Made by a program: the position numbers and the translations under genes. The notes beneath the pieces are model-generated. The model did no database searches. It worked only from the letters and a program-made list of their open reading frames with translations, and had not been told where the DNA came from. Source: Rhodococcus sp. B7740 (GTDB lineage: Bacteria > Actinomycetota > Actinomycetes > Mycobacteriales > Mycobacteriaceae). From it: DNA of 64,000 bases. Where the stretch lies: assembly GCF_000954115.1 (NCBI RefSeq), contig NZ_CP010797.1:3596001-3660000 (forward strand), read 5' to 3'. Positions 17,860 to 26,219 of this stretch are shown piece after piece (the stretch's first letter is position 1; each line of letters opens with the position of its first letter).

Positions 17860-18399
17860 GTGGAATCAACATTTCGTATAGCGGAATCAGGAACCGACGC
17901 TGCAGTCGTCGAGCTGAACGCGGCCTCCGACGCCGATGCGGCACGCAGGCTGTCACTGTGCCTGGACGTACCCCGCTGGGTAGAGGGGGTTCTGAGCGCC
18001 CGCCCGTTCACCGACACACAGGCCCTGCGTCACGCCATCCGTCACGCTGCCCGACCATTGACGGCCGAGGAGGTGGGGCGAGCACTCGCCGTGCATCCGC
18101 GTATCGGGGAAAGACCCGACGGCCGCGACGCAAGTTCGGAGTACGCGAGCGCCGAGCAATCCGGCGTCGACATCTCCGACGCGAGCATCGAACAACGGCT
18201 ACGAGCAGGAAACGTGGCCTACGAGAACCGATTCGGACAGGTGTTTCTGATCAGGGCCGCAGGCCGGGATGCCCACGCGGTTCTCGACGCTCTACACGGC
18301 AGGCTCGGCAACGACTCCGAGACCGAGGCCGCCGTCGTCGAACACGAGCTTCGCGAGATAGCCGAGATTCGCGCGACAGGAGGCCTCGGCGATGCCTGA
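17860..18399 (+). CDS. OHCU decarboxylase
   Basis: 2-oxo-4-hydroxy-4-carboxy-5-ureidoimidazoline decarboxylase, 179 aa, the last step giving S-allantoin from urate. Family marks are the PRWVEGVLSARPF region, the catalytic His in AVHPRIGERP and the SSEYASAEQSG segment. The start is uncertain: the GTG at 17860 (or TTG at 17857) is the only credible one, as the frame upstream to 17683 does not resemble protein. No clear ribosome site is seen, and an operator-like box lies within the first codons. It overlaps the HIU hydrolase gene by 8 bp. Confidence 0.9.
   Translation: MESTFRIAESGTDAAVVELNAASDADAARRLSLCLDVPRWVEGVLSARPFTDTQALRHAIRHAARPLTAEEVGRALAVHPRIGERPDGRDASSEYASAEQSGVDISDASIEQRLRAGNVAYENRFGQVFLIRAAGRDAHAVLDALHGRLGNDSETEAAVVEHELREIAEIRATGGLGDA
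17871..17887. promoter_or_regulatory. second copy of the ATTCCGTATTACGGA-type operator
   Basis: ATTTCGTATAGCGGAAT matches 12 of the first 15 bases of the minus-strand reading of the box at 17667-17681 (ATTCCGTATTACGGA). It lies inside the first ten codons of the OHCU decarboxylase, about 200 bp from the first box, so the pair flanks the whole divergent promoter region. Confidence 0.45.
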
Positions 18400-18730
18400 G
18401 TCGACGAGCCACGTGACCGCTCACGTGCTCGATGCAGCGAGAGGCATTCCTGCGCAGGGTGTCTCGATCGTACTGTCCGATGTCCACGGCACCCCCGTCG
18501 CCGACGCGGTCACCGACGAGCAAGGACGCGTCGCCGCGCTCGGTCCCAGCGAACTCGAACCGGGCGTCTACCGCCTGACTTTTGCAACCGGCGCGTACTT
18601 CGCCGCCCAGCACTTCGAGTGCTTCCACCCCGAGGTTCTCGTCACTTTCGAGATCACCGCATCCGACCAGCACTACCACATCCCACTTCTGTTGAGCCCG
18701 TTCGCTTTCACCACCTATCGAGGGAGCTAG
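18392..18730 (+). CDS. 5-hydroxyisourate hydrolase
   Basis: Transthyretin-related protein of 112 aa that hydrolyses 5-hydroxyisourate to OHCU. The active-site histidines fall in SHVTAHVLDAARG and QHYHIPLLLSP, and the protein ends with the diagnostic YRGS tetrapeptide. It overlaps the OHCU decarboxylase gene by 8 bp and stops 5 bp before urate oxidase, so the three urate-to-allantoin enzymes are translated together. Confidence 0.96.
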   Translation: MPESTSHVTAHVLDAARGIPAQGVSIVLSDVHGTPVADAVTDEQGRVAALGPSELEPGVYRLTFATGAYFAAQHFECFHPEVLVTFEITASDQHYHIPLLLSPFAFTTYRGS

Positions 18731-18735
18731 AACCC

Positions 18736-19626
18736 ATGACCATCGTGCTCGGAGCAAACCAGTACGGCAAAGCCGAATGCAGACTCGTCCGCATCGACCG
18801 CGAGACGCCCCGCCACCGGATCACCGACGTCAGCGTCACCTCGCAGCTGCGCGGAGATCTCGAGGCCGTCCACACCGAGGGCGACAACGCCCACGTCGTC
18901 GCGACCGACACCCAGAAGAACACCGTCTATGCCTTCGCCCGCGACGGCATCGGGGCGATCGAGAACTTCGCTCTGCGCCTCGGCGCGCACTTCACCGACA
19001 GCTTCGACTGGATCACCGGCGGCCGCTGGGAGATCGAGCAGTACTCCTGGTCGCGAATCGCCGACGGTGAAGACGGATACGACCACTCGTTCGTCAAGGC
19101 CGGCGACGAGAAGCGGAACACGATCGTGACGGTCGATGGCGACAACATCTCCATCGTCTCCGGAATCAGCGATCTCGTGGTCCTCAACTCGACGGCGTCG
19201 GAGTTCTGGGGGTACCCGAAGGACCGCTACACGACGCTGAAGGAAACCACCGACCGCATTCTGGCCACCTCGGTCAGCGCCCGCTGGCGGTATCTCACCA
19301 CCGAGCTCGATTTCGACAAGACCTTCGACGACGTCCGCTCGATCATGCTCGACGCCTTCGCCTCCACTCACTCTCTTGCGTTGCAGCAGAGCCTGTTCCA
19401 GATGGGCAAGCAGGTTCTCGAGGCACACCCGGAGATCGGCGAGATCAAGTTCTCGATGCCCAACATCCATCACTTCCTCGTCGACCTCGAGCCGTTCGGA
19501 CTCGACAACCCCGGTGAGGTCTTCTACGTCGCGGATCGCCCCTACGGTCTGATCGAGGCCACGGTGCAGCGCGACGATGCCCCGGACGCAGGCCGCGCCT
19601 GGGATACCGTGCCCGGATTCTGCTAG
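18736..19626 (+). CDS. urate oxidase (uricase)
   Basis: Cofactor-free uricase of 296 aa converting urate and oxygen to 5-hydroxyisourate and H2O2. The catalytic Lys lies in NQYGKAECRLVRI (K12) and the partner Thr in VVATDTQKNTVYAF. Further family marks are FTDSFDWITGG and NIHHFLVDLEPFG. GGGAGC precedes the ATG at 18736. The frame is open upstream only as a shadow of the HIU hydrolase gene. The length is normal. Confidence 0.96.
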   Translation: MTIVLGANQYGKAECRLVRIDRETPRHRITDVSVTSQLRGDLEAVHTEGDNAHVVATDTQKNTVYAFARDGIGAIENFALRLGAHFTDSFDWITGGRWEIEQYSWSRIADGEDGYDHSFVKAGDEKRNTIVTVDGDNISIVSGISDLVVLNSTASEFWGYPKDRYTTLKETTDRILATSVSARWRYLTTELDFDKTFDDVRSIMLDAFASTHSLALQQSLFQMGKQVLEAHPEIGEIKFSMPNIHHFLVDLEPFGLDNPGEVFYVADRPYGLIEATVQRDDAPDAGRAWDTVPGFC

Positions 19627-19638
19627 GAGCGAGCCGAC

Positions 19639-21039
19639 ATGAAGCTGACGAAACGCACTGCGGCCAAGACCCATGCACCGCACGACCCCGCCCGTCCCGA
19701 GGACGAGCGGTTGTCGATCGGTAGGTCGTATCTCTACGGATTGCAGCACATCCTGACGATGTACGGCGGCGTGATAGCACCACCTCTGATCGTCGGCGGC
19801 GCAGCGGGGTTGACCGGCACCGAGATCGCGCTGTTGGTCTCGGCCGCGTTGTTCGTCAGCGGAGCGGCCACCCTGCTGCAGACCTTGGGAGTGCCGTACT
19901 TCGGCGCAAAACTCCCTCTGGTGCAGGGCATTTCGTTCGCCTCGGTGTCGACGATGGTGGCCATCGCAAGTGGGCCGGGCGGATTGAACTCGGTGTTCGG
20001 AGCCATCATCGCCGCCGGTGCCATCGGCATCCTCATCACCCCGTTCTTCAGCAAGATCGTTCGCTTCTTCCCACCGGTGGTGACCGGCACGATCATCACC
20101 GTCATCGGTATCTCGCTACTGCCCGTTGCTGTTCGGTGGGCGATGGGCGGTGATCAGCAGGCCACCGACTGGGGCTCGATGTCCAACATCGGTCTCGCGG
20201 CGTTCAGCCTCGTGGTGGTTCTGCTCGTCAGCCGACTGGTGCAGGGCACACTGTCGCGGCTGTCGATCCTCATCGGCATCATCGTCGGCACGGTGTTCGC
20301 GGTCCTGGTCGGCAAGGCCGACTTCTCCGGTGTCGGTGACGGTGCCATCTTCAGCCTCCCCGAGCCGTTCGCGTTCGGAGCACCGACCTTCCAGATCGCG
20401 GCGATCCTGTCGATGGTGGTCGTCATCCTCGTCATCATGACCGAGACCACCGCGGACATCCTGGCCGTCGGCGAGATCGTCGGCACCGACGTCGATGCCC
20501 GACGCGTCGGCGACGGGTTGCGTGCGGATATGGTGGCCACCACCATCGCTCCCGTCTTCGGCACGTTCCCCGCCAGTGCGTTCGCCCAGAATGTCGGTCT
20601 GGTGGCGGTCACCGGAATCAAGAGTCGCTACGTCGTCGCCGCCGGCGGCTCGGTGCTGCTGTTCCTCGGACTCTTTCCCATCCTCGGTCTGGTCGTCGCA
20701 TCGGTTCCGTTGCCGGTACTCGGCGGCGCGGGCATCGTGTTGTTCGGCTCGGTGGCCGCCAGCGGCATCAGGACTCTGTCCAAGGTGGAGTTCGACGGCA
20801 ATCTCAACCTCGTCATCGTGGCCGTCGCCATCGGCTTCGGCGTCATCCCCATCGCGGTACCGGGCTTCTATGCAGCCTTCCCCGACTGGGTCCACGTGGT
20901 ACTCGACTCGGGCATCAGTGCCGCGAGCATCGTCGCGGTCCTGCTGAACATCGCCTTCAACGTCGTCACGATCGGCCAGAAGGCCTCACCCTCGGTGGTG
21001 ACCGCGGCTCCACCGGTGGCGACGCGGCATCACCAGTAG
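19639..21039 (+). CDS. urate/xanthine permease (NCS2, nucleobase:cation symporter-2)
   Basis: A 466-aa membrane protein with about 12 to 14 segments. YGLQHILTMYGGVIAPPLIV at residues 34-53 and the QNVGLVAVTGIKSRY block are typical of the UacT/UapA/PucJK branch that carries urate or xanthine. It is 12 bp downstream of uricase and is probably its uptake system. It differs from the AzgA-like permease at 5082, so the region has one carrier for each purine class. An H2O2-removing enzyme is not visible nearby. Confidence 0.92.
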   Translation: MKLTKRTAAKTHAPHDPARPEDERLSIGRSYLYGLQHILTMYGGVIAPPLIVGGAAGLTGTEIALLVSAALFVSGAATLLQTLGVPYFGAKLPLVQGISFASVSTMVAIASGPGGLNSVFGAIIAAGAIGILITPFFSKIVRFFPPVVTGTIITVIGISLLPVAVRWAMGGDQQATDWGSMSNIGLAAFSLVVVLLVSRLVQGTLSRLSILIGIIVGTVFAVLVGKADFSGVGDGAIFSLPEPFAFGAPTFQIAAILSMVVVILVIMTETTADILAVGEIVGTDVDARRVGDGLRADMVATTIAPVFGTFPASAFAQNVGLVAVTGIKSRYVVAAGGSVLLFLGLFPILGLVVASVPLPVLGGAGIVLFGSVAASGIRTLSKVEFDGNLNLVIVAVAIGFGVIPIAVPGFYAAFPDWVHVVLDSGISAASIVAVLLNIAFNVVTIGQKASPSVVTAAPPVATRHHQ

Positions 21040-21055
21040 TGTTCTACCGAGATCG

Positions 21056-21847
21056 GTGGAAGCTACGAGCATGCGAGGTGGGACTGTGGCGGCAGGTGGC
21101 GGGGTGCAGTCCGTGGAGCGCGCATTCGAGCTGCTCGACATCATGGCCGCCTCGGGCGGATCCATCGGGATCAGCGAACTCGCCGAGGGAACCGATCTGC
21201 CGATGCCGACCGTGCATCGACTGATCGGGACCCTCGTCTCGCTCGGCTACGTCAGGCGGCTGCCGTCCCGTCGATACGCATTGGGCACCAAGCTCATTCG
21301 GCTCGGTGACAGCGCCTCCAAACTGATCGGCGGATGGGCCAAGCCGTACCTGGCCGAGCTGGTCCGGATCACGCACGAGACGTCGAACATGGCGTTCCTC
21401 GAAGACGACATGGCGGTCTACGTAGCGCAGGTGCCGTCCGAACACGCCATGAGAATGTTCAACGAGGTGGGACAGCGGGTGCTGCCGCACTCCACCGGCG
21501 TCGGCAAAGCTCTCCTCGCGCAGTTGGACGACGACGCCGTCCGCGCGATCGTCGGCCGCCTCGGTATGGCACCCCGCACCGTCAACACCATCACCACGCT
21601 GGACGCGTTACTCGAAGATCTTGCGGTGATTCGCCAACGCGGCTACGCGATCGACGACGGCGAGCAGGAAGTGGGCGTGCGCTGCTTCGCCGTACCGGTG
21701 ATCGGTGCACCCACGCTGACGGCGATGTCCATCGCCGGACCCACCGCGCGAGTCACGCTCGAATCGGCCGAACAGTTCGTACCCCTGCTGATCTCGGCCG
21801 CCGAGCGACTGGCGAAAGATCTCGCGGGCAACAACCCCGCACCCTAG
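21056..21847 (+). CDS. IclR-family transcriptional regulator
   Basis: A 263-aa regulator with an N-terminal winged helix-turn-helix (QSVERAFELLDIM, ISELAEGTDLPMPTVHRLIG) and the C-terminal IclR effector domain (HSTGVGKALLAQL, VRCFAVPVIG). It begins 16 bp after the urate permease stop; the GTG at 21056 or ATG at 21071 could be used. IclR proteins often control allantoin and glyoxylate genes in bacteria, and its place at the end of the urate operon suggests it senses glyoxylate, allantoate or a similar intermediate. The boxes at 17667 and 17871 are candidate targets. It overlaps the convergent gene by 4 bp. Confidence 0.9.
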   Translation: MEATSMRGGTVAAGGGVQSVERAFELLDIMAASGGSIGISELAEGTDLPMPTVHRLIGTLVSLGYVRRLPSRRYALGTKLIRLGDSASKLIGGWAKPYLAELVRITHETSNMAFLEDDMAVYVAQVPSEHAMRMFNEVGQRVLPHSTGVGKALLAQLDDDAVRAIVGRLGMAPRTVNTITTLDALLEDLAVIRQRGYAIDDGEQEVGVRCFAVPVIGAPTLTAMSIAGPTARVTLESAEQFVPLLISAAERLAKDLAGNNPAP

Positions 21848-22668
21848 TCTTTCAGAATTCTCGCATCGCGAGCGAAGGACTCGACCTGCTCGGTCAGCCA
21901 CACATGAGCCGGAACCGCGCCGCCGAGCAGTTCGCGAGCCAACGAGGGGGAATCCCCGATCGGCACATCGCTGCCCGCGATGATGATGTTGCCGTAGCGC
22001 CTGCCCTTGAGCATCGCCGGATCGGCGACGATCGCCAGATGCGGAAAGACACTGCGAAGAGTCGACGCCTCCTGCTTCGCGAGCGAAAGATCGCGTCGAT
22101 CACCGCAATTGACGACGTACATGCCGCCGGGTGCGAGGACGCGTCGAACCTGGGCGGTGAACTCGGCGGTCAGCAGCGGGGCCGGAGTGACCGCCCCGGC
22201 GAACACATCTCGCACGATCAGGTCGCGACTGTTCTCGCTCAAGGTCTCGGTGACCGCCCTCGCCTCACCGACTCGGATGCGAAGGAGAGGTGCCCGCGGC
22301 AGATCGAACCATTCGCGTACCAGCTCCGAGAGCTTGCCGTCGAGTTCCACGACCACCTGACGCGCACCGGGGAATTCGGCGGTGAAGGAACGCGCCAGTG
22401 TGCACGCCCCACCCCCGAGGTGCAGCGCTCGTAGCGGGAAGGTCGAATCCCACTGAGCGCGAACCAGTCCGGAGATCCATCGCATGTACTCGAATTCGAG
22501 GACGGTGGGGTCGTTCATGTCGATGTGCGAACTCGGGACGTCGTTGACATTGACGACCCAGCCGTCGTCGGAGAAGGCGTCGCGGACCAGTTCACAGGTG
22601 CCCGAATCGATCTCGAACACTCCGGGTTGCAAAGAGCCGGACGGTGCCGACGCGCGCTTCCTACCCAT
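21844..22668 (-). CDS. spermidine synthase-like methyltransferase-fold protein
   Basis: A 274-aa Rossmann-fold protein of the polyamine aminopropyltransferase-like group common in actinobacteria. ALHLGGGACTLARSF forms the nucleotide-binding loop, followed by QVVVELDGKLSELVREWF with the acidic residue, then DLIVRDVFAGAV. Most members in this group lack transmembrane segments and have no proven aminopropyl donor specificity, so an actual spermidine synthase is not claimed. Its start overlaps the cupin gene stop by 8 bp. Confidence 0.8.
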   Translation of the reverse strand: MGRKRASAPSGSLQPGVFEIDSGTCELVRDAFSDDGWVVNVNDVPSSHIDMNDPTVLEFEYMRWISGLVRAQWDSTFPLRALHLGGGACTLARSFTAEFPGARQVVVELDGKLSELVREWFDLPRAPLLRIRVGEARAVTETLSENSRDLIVRDVFAGAVTPAPLLTAEFTAQVRRVLAPGGMYVVNCGDRRDLSLAKQEASTLRSVFPHLAIVADPAMLKGRRYGNIIIAGSDVPIGDSPSLARELLGGAVPAHVWLTEQVESFARDARILKD

Positions 22669-23104
22669 TCGCGGACCCCTGGAGCCGAAAGTCCTCGAAA
22701 TCGAATCCCGGCGTGACGGTACAGCTGACCAGACTCGGCTCGTCGCCCACCGGACGCGCCCGCTGCCACACCGAGGGCGGCACGATCTGCTGCGGCGCGT
22801 CCGGTGCGACCAGCAGCGAAGTCACGGTTCCCGGCTCGTCCCCTGCGCCGCCGAGGTCGAGCTGCACCGGACTACCGCGGTGATACAGCCACATCTCGGT
22901 CCCGCGGACGGTGTGCCACGCCGACTGCTGGCCGGGCATGAGCAGGAACAGGATCGCCGTGCCTGCCGCGCGCGGACCGGGATAGCCGTCGGGCAGGAAC
23001 TCCTGCGGGATGGTGACCTCGCTGCGCCAGGTCTCGCGGAACCAACCACCCTCGGGATGGGGTGCGAGGTCCAGGCCGAGAGCCCAGTGAGGCAGCGACG
23101 TCAT
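22661..23104 (-). CDS. cupin DUF985 family protein
   Basis: A 147-aa single-domain cupin of the DUF985/cupin_5 family. Family marks are LAPHPEGGWFRETWRS, AILFLLMPGQQSAWHTV and W-Q-R-A-R followed by CTVTPGFDFEDF at the C-terminus. The ATG at 23104 is chosen since the family starts with a short leader before L-x-x-H-P-E-G-G; the upstream frame has no family match. The function of the family is unknown, although sugar-binding relatives exist. Confidence 0.85.
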   Translation of the reverse strand: MTSLPHWALGLDLAPHPEGGWFRETWRSEVTIPQEFLPDGYPGPRAAGTAILFLLMPGQQSAWHTVRGTEMWLYHRGSPVQLDLGGAGDEPGTVTSLLVAPDAPQQIVPPSVWQRARPVGDEPSLVSCTVTPGFDFEDFRLQGSANG

Positions 23105-23114
23105 GGACGCAACC

Positions 23115-23780
23115 CTAATCCGTAGCGATCTGAACCCGGAACGTGTCGCGCCCGGTGTGCAGGCTCCACAGCTGCTCGGCGAGAGCCTCGGGGCTCTTCC
23201 TCGGGTCGCTGCCGTCGATGGCACCACCGATGATCAACTGCGACACCTGGATTCCCTCTTCGGCCAGCTCCTCGTTGAGCAGCTGCGCGTAGGCTGCCTG
23301 GCCGGCGAACGCGATGGACGTGCCGGTGACGGTGCGACCCGGCTTGACTGCGGAGCCGCCGTTGACGAACAGGATCGTGCCCTTGTTCTCGCCGAGAAAC
23401 CGCATGCCCGGGAGCACCTGGTGGACGGCGGCGATCGGTCCGTAGATCGAGAACTCGACCGGGCCGACCATGTCGGCCGGGGTGGTCTCGAGCACCGGCC
23501 GCATGAAGTCCTTCTGCGGAAGCGGGCTGTACTGCAGCACCTCGATGGGCCCGAGCGTTTCGGTGACCTGCTCGAGCGCTGCGGCGATCGAGGCCGGGTC
23601 ACGCACGTCGGCGACGAAGCCCTTCGCGGAGATACCGTCGGCGGCGAGCTGATCGGCCAGAGCGTCGACACGGGCCTGGTTTCGGGAGATGAGGCCGACC
23701 GAGAAACCCTGCGCGCCGAACTTGCGCGCCACCGCTGCTCCGAGACCTGCACCTGCTCCGACAATTGCTATGGAAGTCAT
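23115..23780 (-). CDS. short-chain dehydrogenase-like protein lacking the catalytic Lys
   Basis: A 221-aa Rossmann protein with an SDR-type start (SIAIVGAGAGLGAAVARKFG) and NGGSAV at the position of the catalytic serine strand. At the YxxxK site the sequence reads AAYAQLLNEEL, so Tyr is present but Lys is replaced. The protein is short and ends soon after. It may be a non-catalytic or atypical SDR. The 4-bp overlap with the AmtR-like gene start indicates one transcript. Confidence 0.8.
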   Translation of the reverse strand: MTSIAIVGAGAGLGAAVARKFGAQGFSVGLISRNQARVDALADQLAADGISAKGFVADVRDPASIAAALEQVTETLGPIEVLQYSPLPQKDFMRPVLETTPADMVGPVEFSIYGPIAAVHQVLPGMRFLGENKGTILFVNGGSAVKPGRTVTGTSIAFAGQAAYAQLLNEELAEEGIQVSQLIIGGAIDGSDPRKSPEALAEQLWSLHTGRDTFRVQIATD

Positions 23781-24478
23781 GACCTGTGCAAGGCGAGTCC
23801 ATCCTCGACTATTCCGACGACCGACTCGAGCAGGGCCTCTGCGCTCTCGTGCAGCGCCGTGACATCGCCGGCCCAGCCGAGCACGCGCAGTGCGGCCGCG
23901 GCGATACCGGCGGCATCGGCTGTCGGGTCGCTCCGGCCGTTCTCACGATCGGCCCGCGCGTTCACCACGGTCTCCACCAGTCGAAACGGCAGGTCCTCCG
24001 TCCCCGGACGGCGCTCGGCGTCGAGTTGATCGAGCGTGTCCGACGCGATCGCCGCATACAGGCCCATGAGCGTGTAGCGATGGTCGCGGAAAGTCTCGAA
24101 GCGTTCGCTGCGCAGCTCGGGCAGCAGATAGAGCGCGCCGAGATTCCAGGTGGACGCACCGAGTTGGCCGGAGTCGAAGTAGGCGAGTGCGTACATCTGG
24201 GTCGCGGGCTCGGCCTGTGAGTCTCGGATGCGCTGCGCGACGGCCAGCGGTGCGTCGACCGTTCCGCTGAGCAGTGCGTCGAGGATGTCGTCCTTGGTCG
24301 CGAAGTGGTGGTAGAGCGAGGCCTGACGTAATCCGACGGCCTCGGCGATGACGCGAGTCGAGGTGTTGGTGAAGCCGCGAGTGGTGAACAGTTCGGCCGC
24401 GGCGTCGAGTATCTCCTCGCGAGCGGTGTCGCCGGGCCGCTTCTTCGTACTCAGCCTGGGCCTGCCTGCTCCGGTCAT
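23777..24478 (-). CDS. amtR: AmtR-like TetR-family nitrogen regulator
   Basis: A 233-aa TetR repressor. The N-terminal region closely follows corynebacterial AmtR: GRPR near the start, then REEILDAAAELFTTRGF and a recognition helix ending RQASLYHHFATKDDIL. The central S-T-W-N-L-G-x-L-Y-L-L-P-E block also matches AmtR. AmtR is released by adenylylated PII protein under nitrogen limitation and in mycobacteria controls an operon for urea breakdown of the same composition as the divergent one here. The ATG at 24478 faces the permease 188 bp away across two AmtR-like boxes. A general TetR label is certain; orthology to AmtR is likely. Confidence 0.8.
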   Translation of the reverse strand: MTGAGRPRLSTKKRPGDTAREEILDAAAELFTTRGFTNTSTRVIAEAVGLRQASLYHHFATKDDILDALLSGTVDAPLAVAQRIRDSQAEPATQMYALAYFDSGQLGASTWNLGALYLLPELRSERFETFRDHRYTLMGLYAAIASDTLDQLDAERRPGTEDLPFRLVETVVNARADRENGRSDPTADAAGIAAAALRVLGWAGDVTALHESAEALLESVVGIVEDGLALHRS

Positions 24479-24512
24479 GACTGCATCTTGTCAGGTCGAT
24501 ATGACGGTGAGA

Positions 24513-24532
24513 TTTCTGTCATCTGATCGAAA
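24513..24532. promoter_or_regulatory. putative AmtR box 1
   Basis: TTT-CTGT-CATCTG-ATCG-AAA resembles the corynebacterial AmtR consensus tttCTAT-N6-AtAGaaA, with both A/T flanks and the N6 spacing kept. It lies 35 bp upstream of the repressor gene itself and may serve autoregulation. Confidence 0.5.
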
Positions 24533-24586
24533 TAGACGAAACGAGCTTGTTGCACGACGGACACGATCCGGGAACGACCGTGCCGA

Positions 24587-24607
24587 AAACTATCAACTGA
24601 CAGAAAA
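24587..24607. promoter_or_regulatory. putative AmtR box 2
   Basis: AAA-CTAT-CAACTG-ACAG-AAAA matches seven of eight core positions of the AmtR consensus CTAT-N6-AtAG and has the A-rich right flank. It lies 59 bp upstream of the permease ATG, a repressor position for the nitrogen operon. Confidence 0.6.
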
Positions 24608-24665
24608 CCCGCCTCGGCGATGCAGCGGGGTCACTCATCCACCCACCTCGCCCGTAGGAGATCAC

Positions 24666-26213
24666 ATGAGCTCGACCACACTGCCCGCGTCGGGTCAGGG
24701 GTCCGAATCACCTGCCACCTCGGATCATTCGGACCTGGCCGCCCTGGGCTACGACCAGCAGCTCCATCGCAGCCTCGGCAAGTACGCGTCCTTCGCGGCC
24801 GGCTTCTCGTTCGTCTCGATTCTGACCACCATCTTCCAGCTCTTCGGACTCGGCTTCAGCTTCGGCGGCCCCGCCTTCTTCCTCACCTGGCCGCTGGTGT
24901 TCCTCGGCCAGTTCATGGTGGCCCTGAACTTCGCCGAACTCGCTGCCCGCTATCCCATCTCGGGCGCGATCTACCACTGGTCGCGGCGCATGGGTGGTGA
25001 GCTGGTCGGGTGGTTCGCGGGTTGGTTCATGATCATCGCGCAGATCGTCACCGCCTCGGCCGCCGCCATCGCCCTGCAGGTGGTACTTCCCAGCATCTGG
25101 GGCGGATTCCAGCTGATCGGCGAGGACACCGCACTCACCTCACCGAGCGGTGCCGCCAATGCCGTTGTGCTCGGCTCGATTCTGCTGGTGCTCACCACCA
25201 CCATCAACTGCATCGGCGTGAACTGGATGTCGCGGATCAACAGCATCGGCGTCACCTGTGAGATCGTCGGAGTCATCGCCCTGGTCCTGGTGTTCTTCAC
25301 CCACGCCGAACGCGGACCACAGGTGGTGTTCGATACCGGAAGTGCCGGAGCCGATCCCGGCTACATCGGGGCCTGGATCGTCTCGGGCCTGATGGCCGCC
25401 TATGTCATGGTCGGCTTCGGCTCGGCAGGCGAACTGGCCGAGGAGACCCGCAATCCCCGACGCGTCGCGCCCCGCACCATCCGCCTCGCACTGTCCGCCT
25501 CGGCACTGGGCGGTGGCCTGATGATCGTCGGTGCCCTGATGGCCGCACCGAGCCTGACCGACGGTCAGCTTGCGACACAGGGGCTTCCGTACGTCATCGA
25601 CTCGATCCTCACCTCACCGTGGGGCAAGGTCCTGCTGATCGACGTCGCCATCGCCGTGTTCATCTGCACCCTCGCCATCCAGACCGCGGCATCGCGGCTG
25701 ATGTTCTCCATGGCCCGGGACGGACGACTGCCCGCATCGGCAGCGCTGGCGAAGGTCAACTCGCGCACCGGAACCCCCATCGCACCGTCGGTTCTGATCG
25801 GCGTGGCCTGCGTGGCGATCCTGGCCGTCAACGTCGGCAACTCCGCGATCTTCACCACGCTGTCCAGCGTCTGCATCGTGTTGATCTACCTCGCCTACAT
25901 GATGGTGACCGTCCCGTTGCTGATCCAGCGGCTCAAGGGATGGCCGCACGGCGGAGTGCAGAAGGACAGCGACGGCGAGAAGCTCTTCACCCTCGGCCGC
26001 CTCGGCCTGCCCGTCAACATCGCAGCGGTCCTGTACGGCGGACTGATGGTGATCAACCTGTCGTGGCCCCGCGCCGAGATCTTCGACCCCACCGGCGAAT
26101 TCCCCATCCTGCGATGGGCCGCACCACTGACCGTCCTCGCCGTGATCGTCGTGGGCATCGCCTGCCTGCCCCGCGGCAAAGCCCACCCCAAGCCCGTCAC
26201 GATCGGAGCCTGA
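24666..26213 (+). CDS. APC-superfamily amino acid/amine permease
   Basis: A 515-aa permease with 12 to 14 predicted segments, in the amino acid-polyamine-organocation family. The start MSSTTLPASG at 24666 has a GTAGGAG ribosome site; the frame is open upstream without resemblance. FAELAARYPISGAIYHWSRR is typical of GABA/choline-type permeases (eukaryotic-like AAT branch). As first gene of the AmtR-boxed operon it probably imports the nitrogenous substrate of the enzymes that follow, such as urea, guanidine or a related compound. The substrate cannot be read from sequence. Confidence 0.88.
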   Translation: MSSTTLPASGQGSESPATSDHSDLAALGYDQQLHRSLGKYASFAAGFSFVSILTTIFQLFGLGFSFGGPAFFLTWPLVFLGQFMVALNFAELAARYPISGAIYHWSRRMGGELVGWFAGWFMIIAQIVTASAAAIALQVVLPSIWGGFQLIGEDTALTSPSGAANAVVLGSILLVLTTTINCIGVNWMSRINSIGVTCEIVGVIALVLVFFTHAERGPQVVFDTGSAGADPGYIGAWIVSGLMAAYVMVGFGSAGELAEETRNPRRVAPRTIRLALSASALGGGLMIVGALMAAPSLTDGQLATQGLPYVIDSILTSPWGKVLLIDVAIAVFICTLAIQTAASRLMFSMARDGRLPASAALAKVNSRTGTPIAPSVLIGVACVAILAVNVGNSAIFTTLSSVCIVLIYLAYMMVTVPLLIQRLKGWPHGGVQKDSDGEKLFTLGRLGLPVNIAAVLYGGLMVINLSWPRAEIFDPTGEFPILRWAAPLTVLAVIVVGIACLPRGKAHPKPVTIGA

Positions 26214-26219
26214 ATCACC

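Noticed and set aside
21844..22668. True spermidine synthase
   Set aside because: The fold is right but substrate residues for polyamine binding are not evident, and no decarboxylated-SAM gene is nearby.
24479..24665. Guanidine (ykkC) riboswitch before the permease
   Set aside because: I could not find the conserved hairpin pair by eye; the region is better explained by AmtR boxes. A covariance search would decide.
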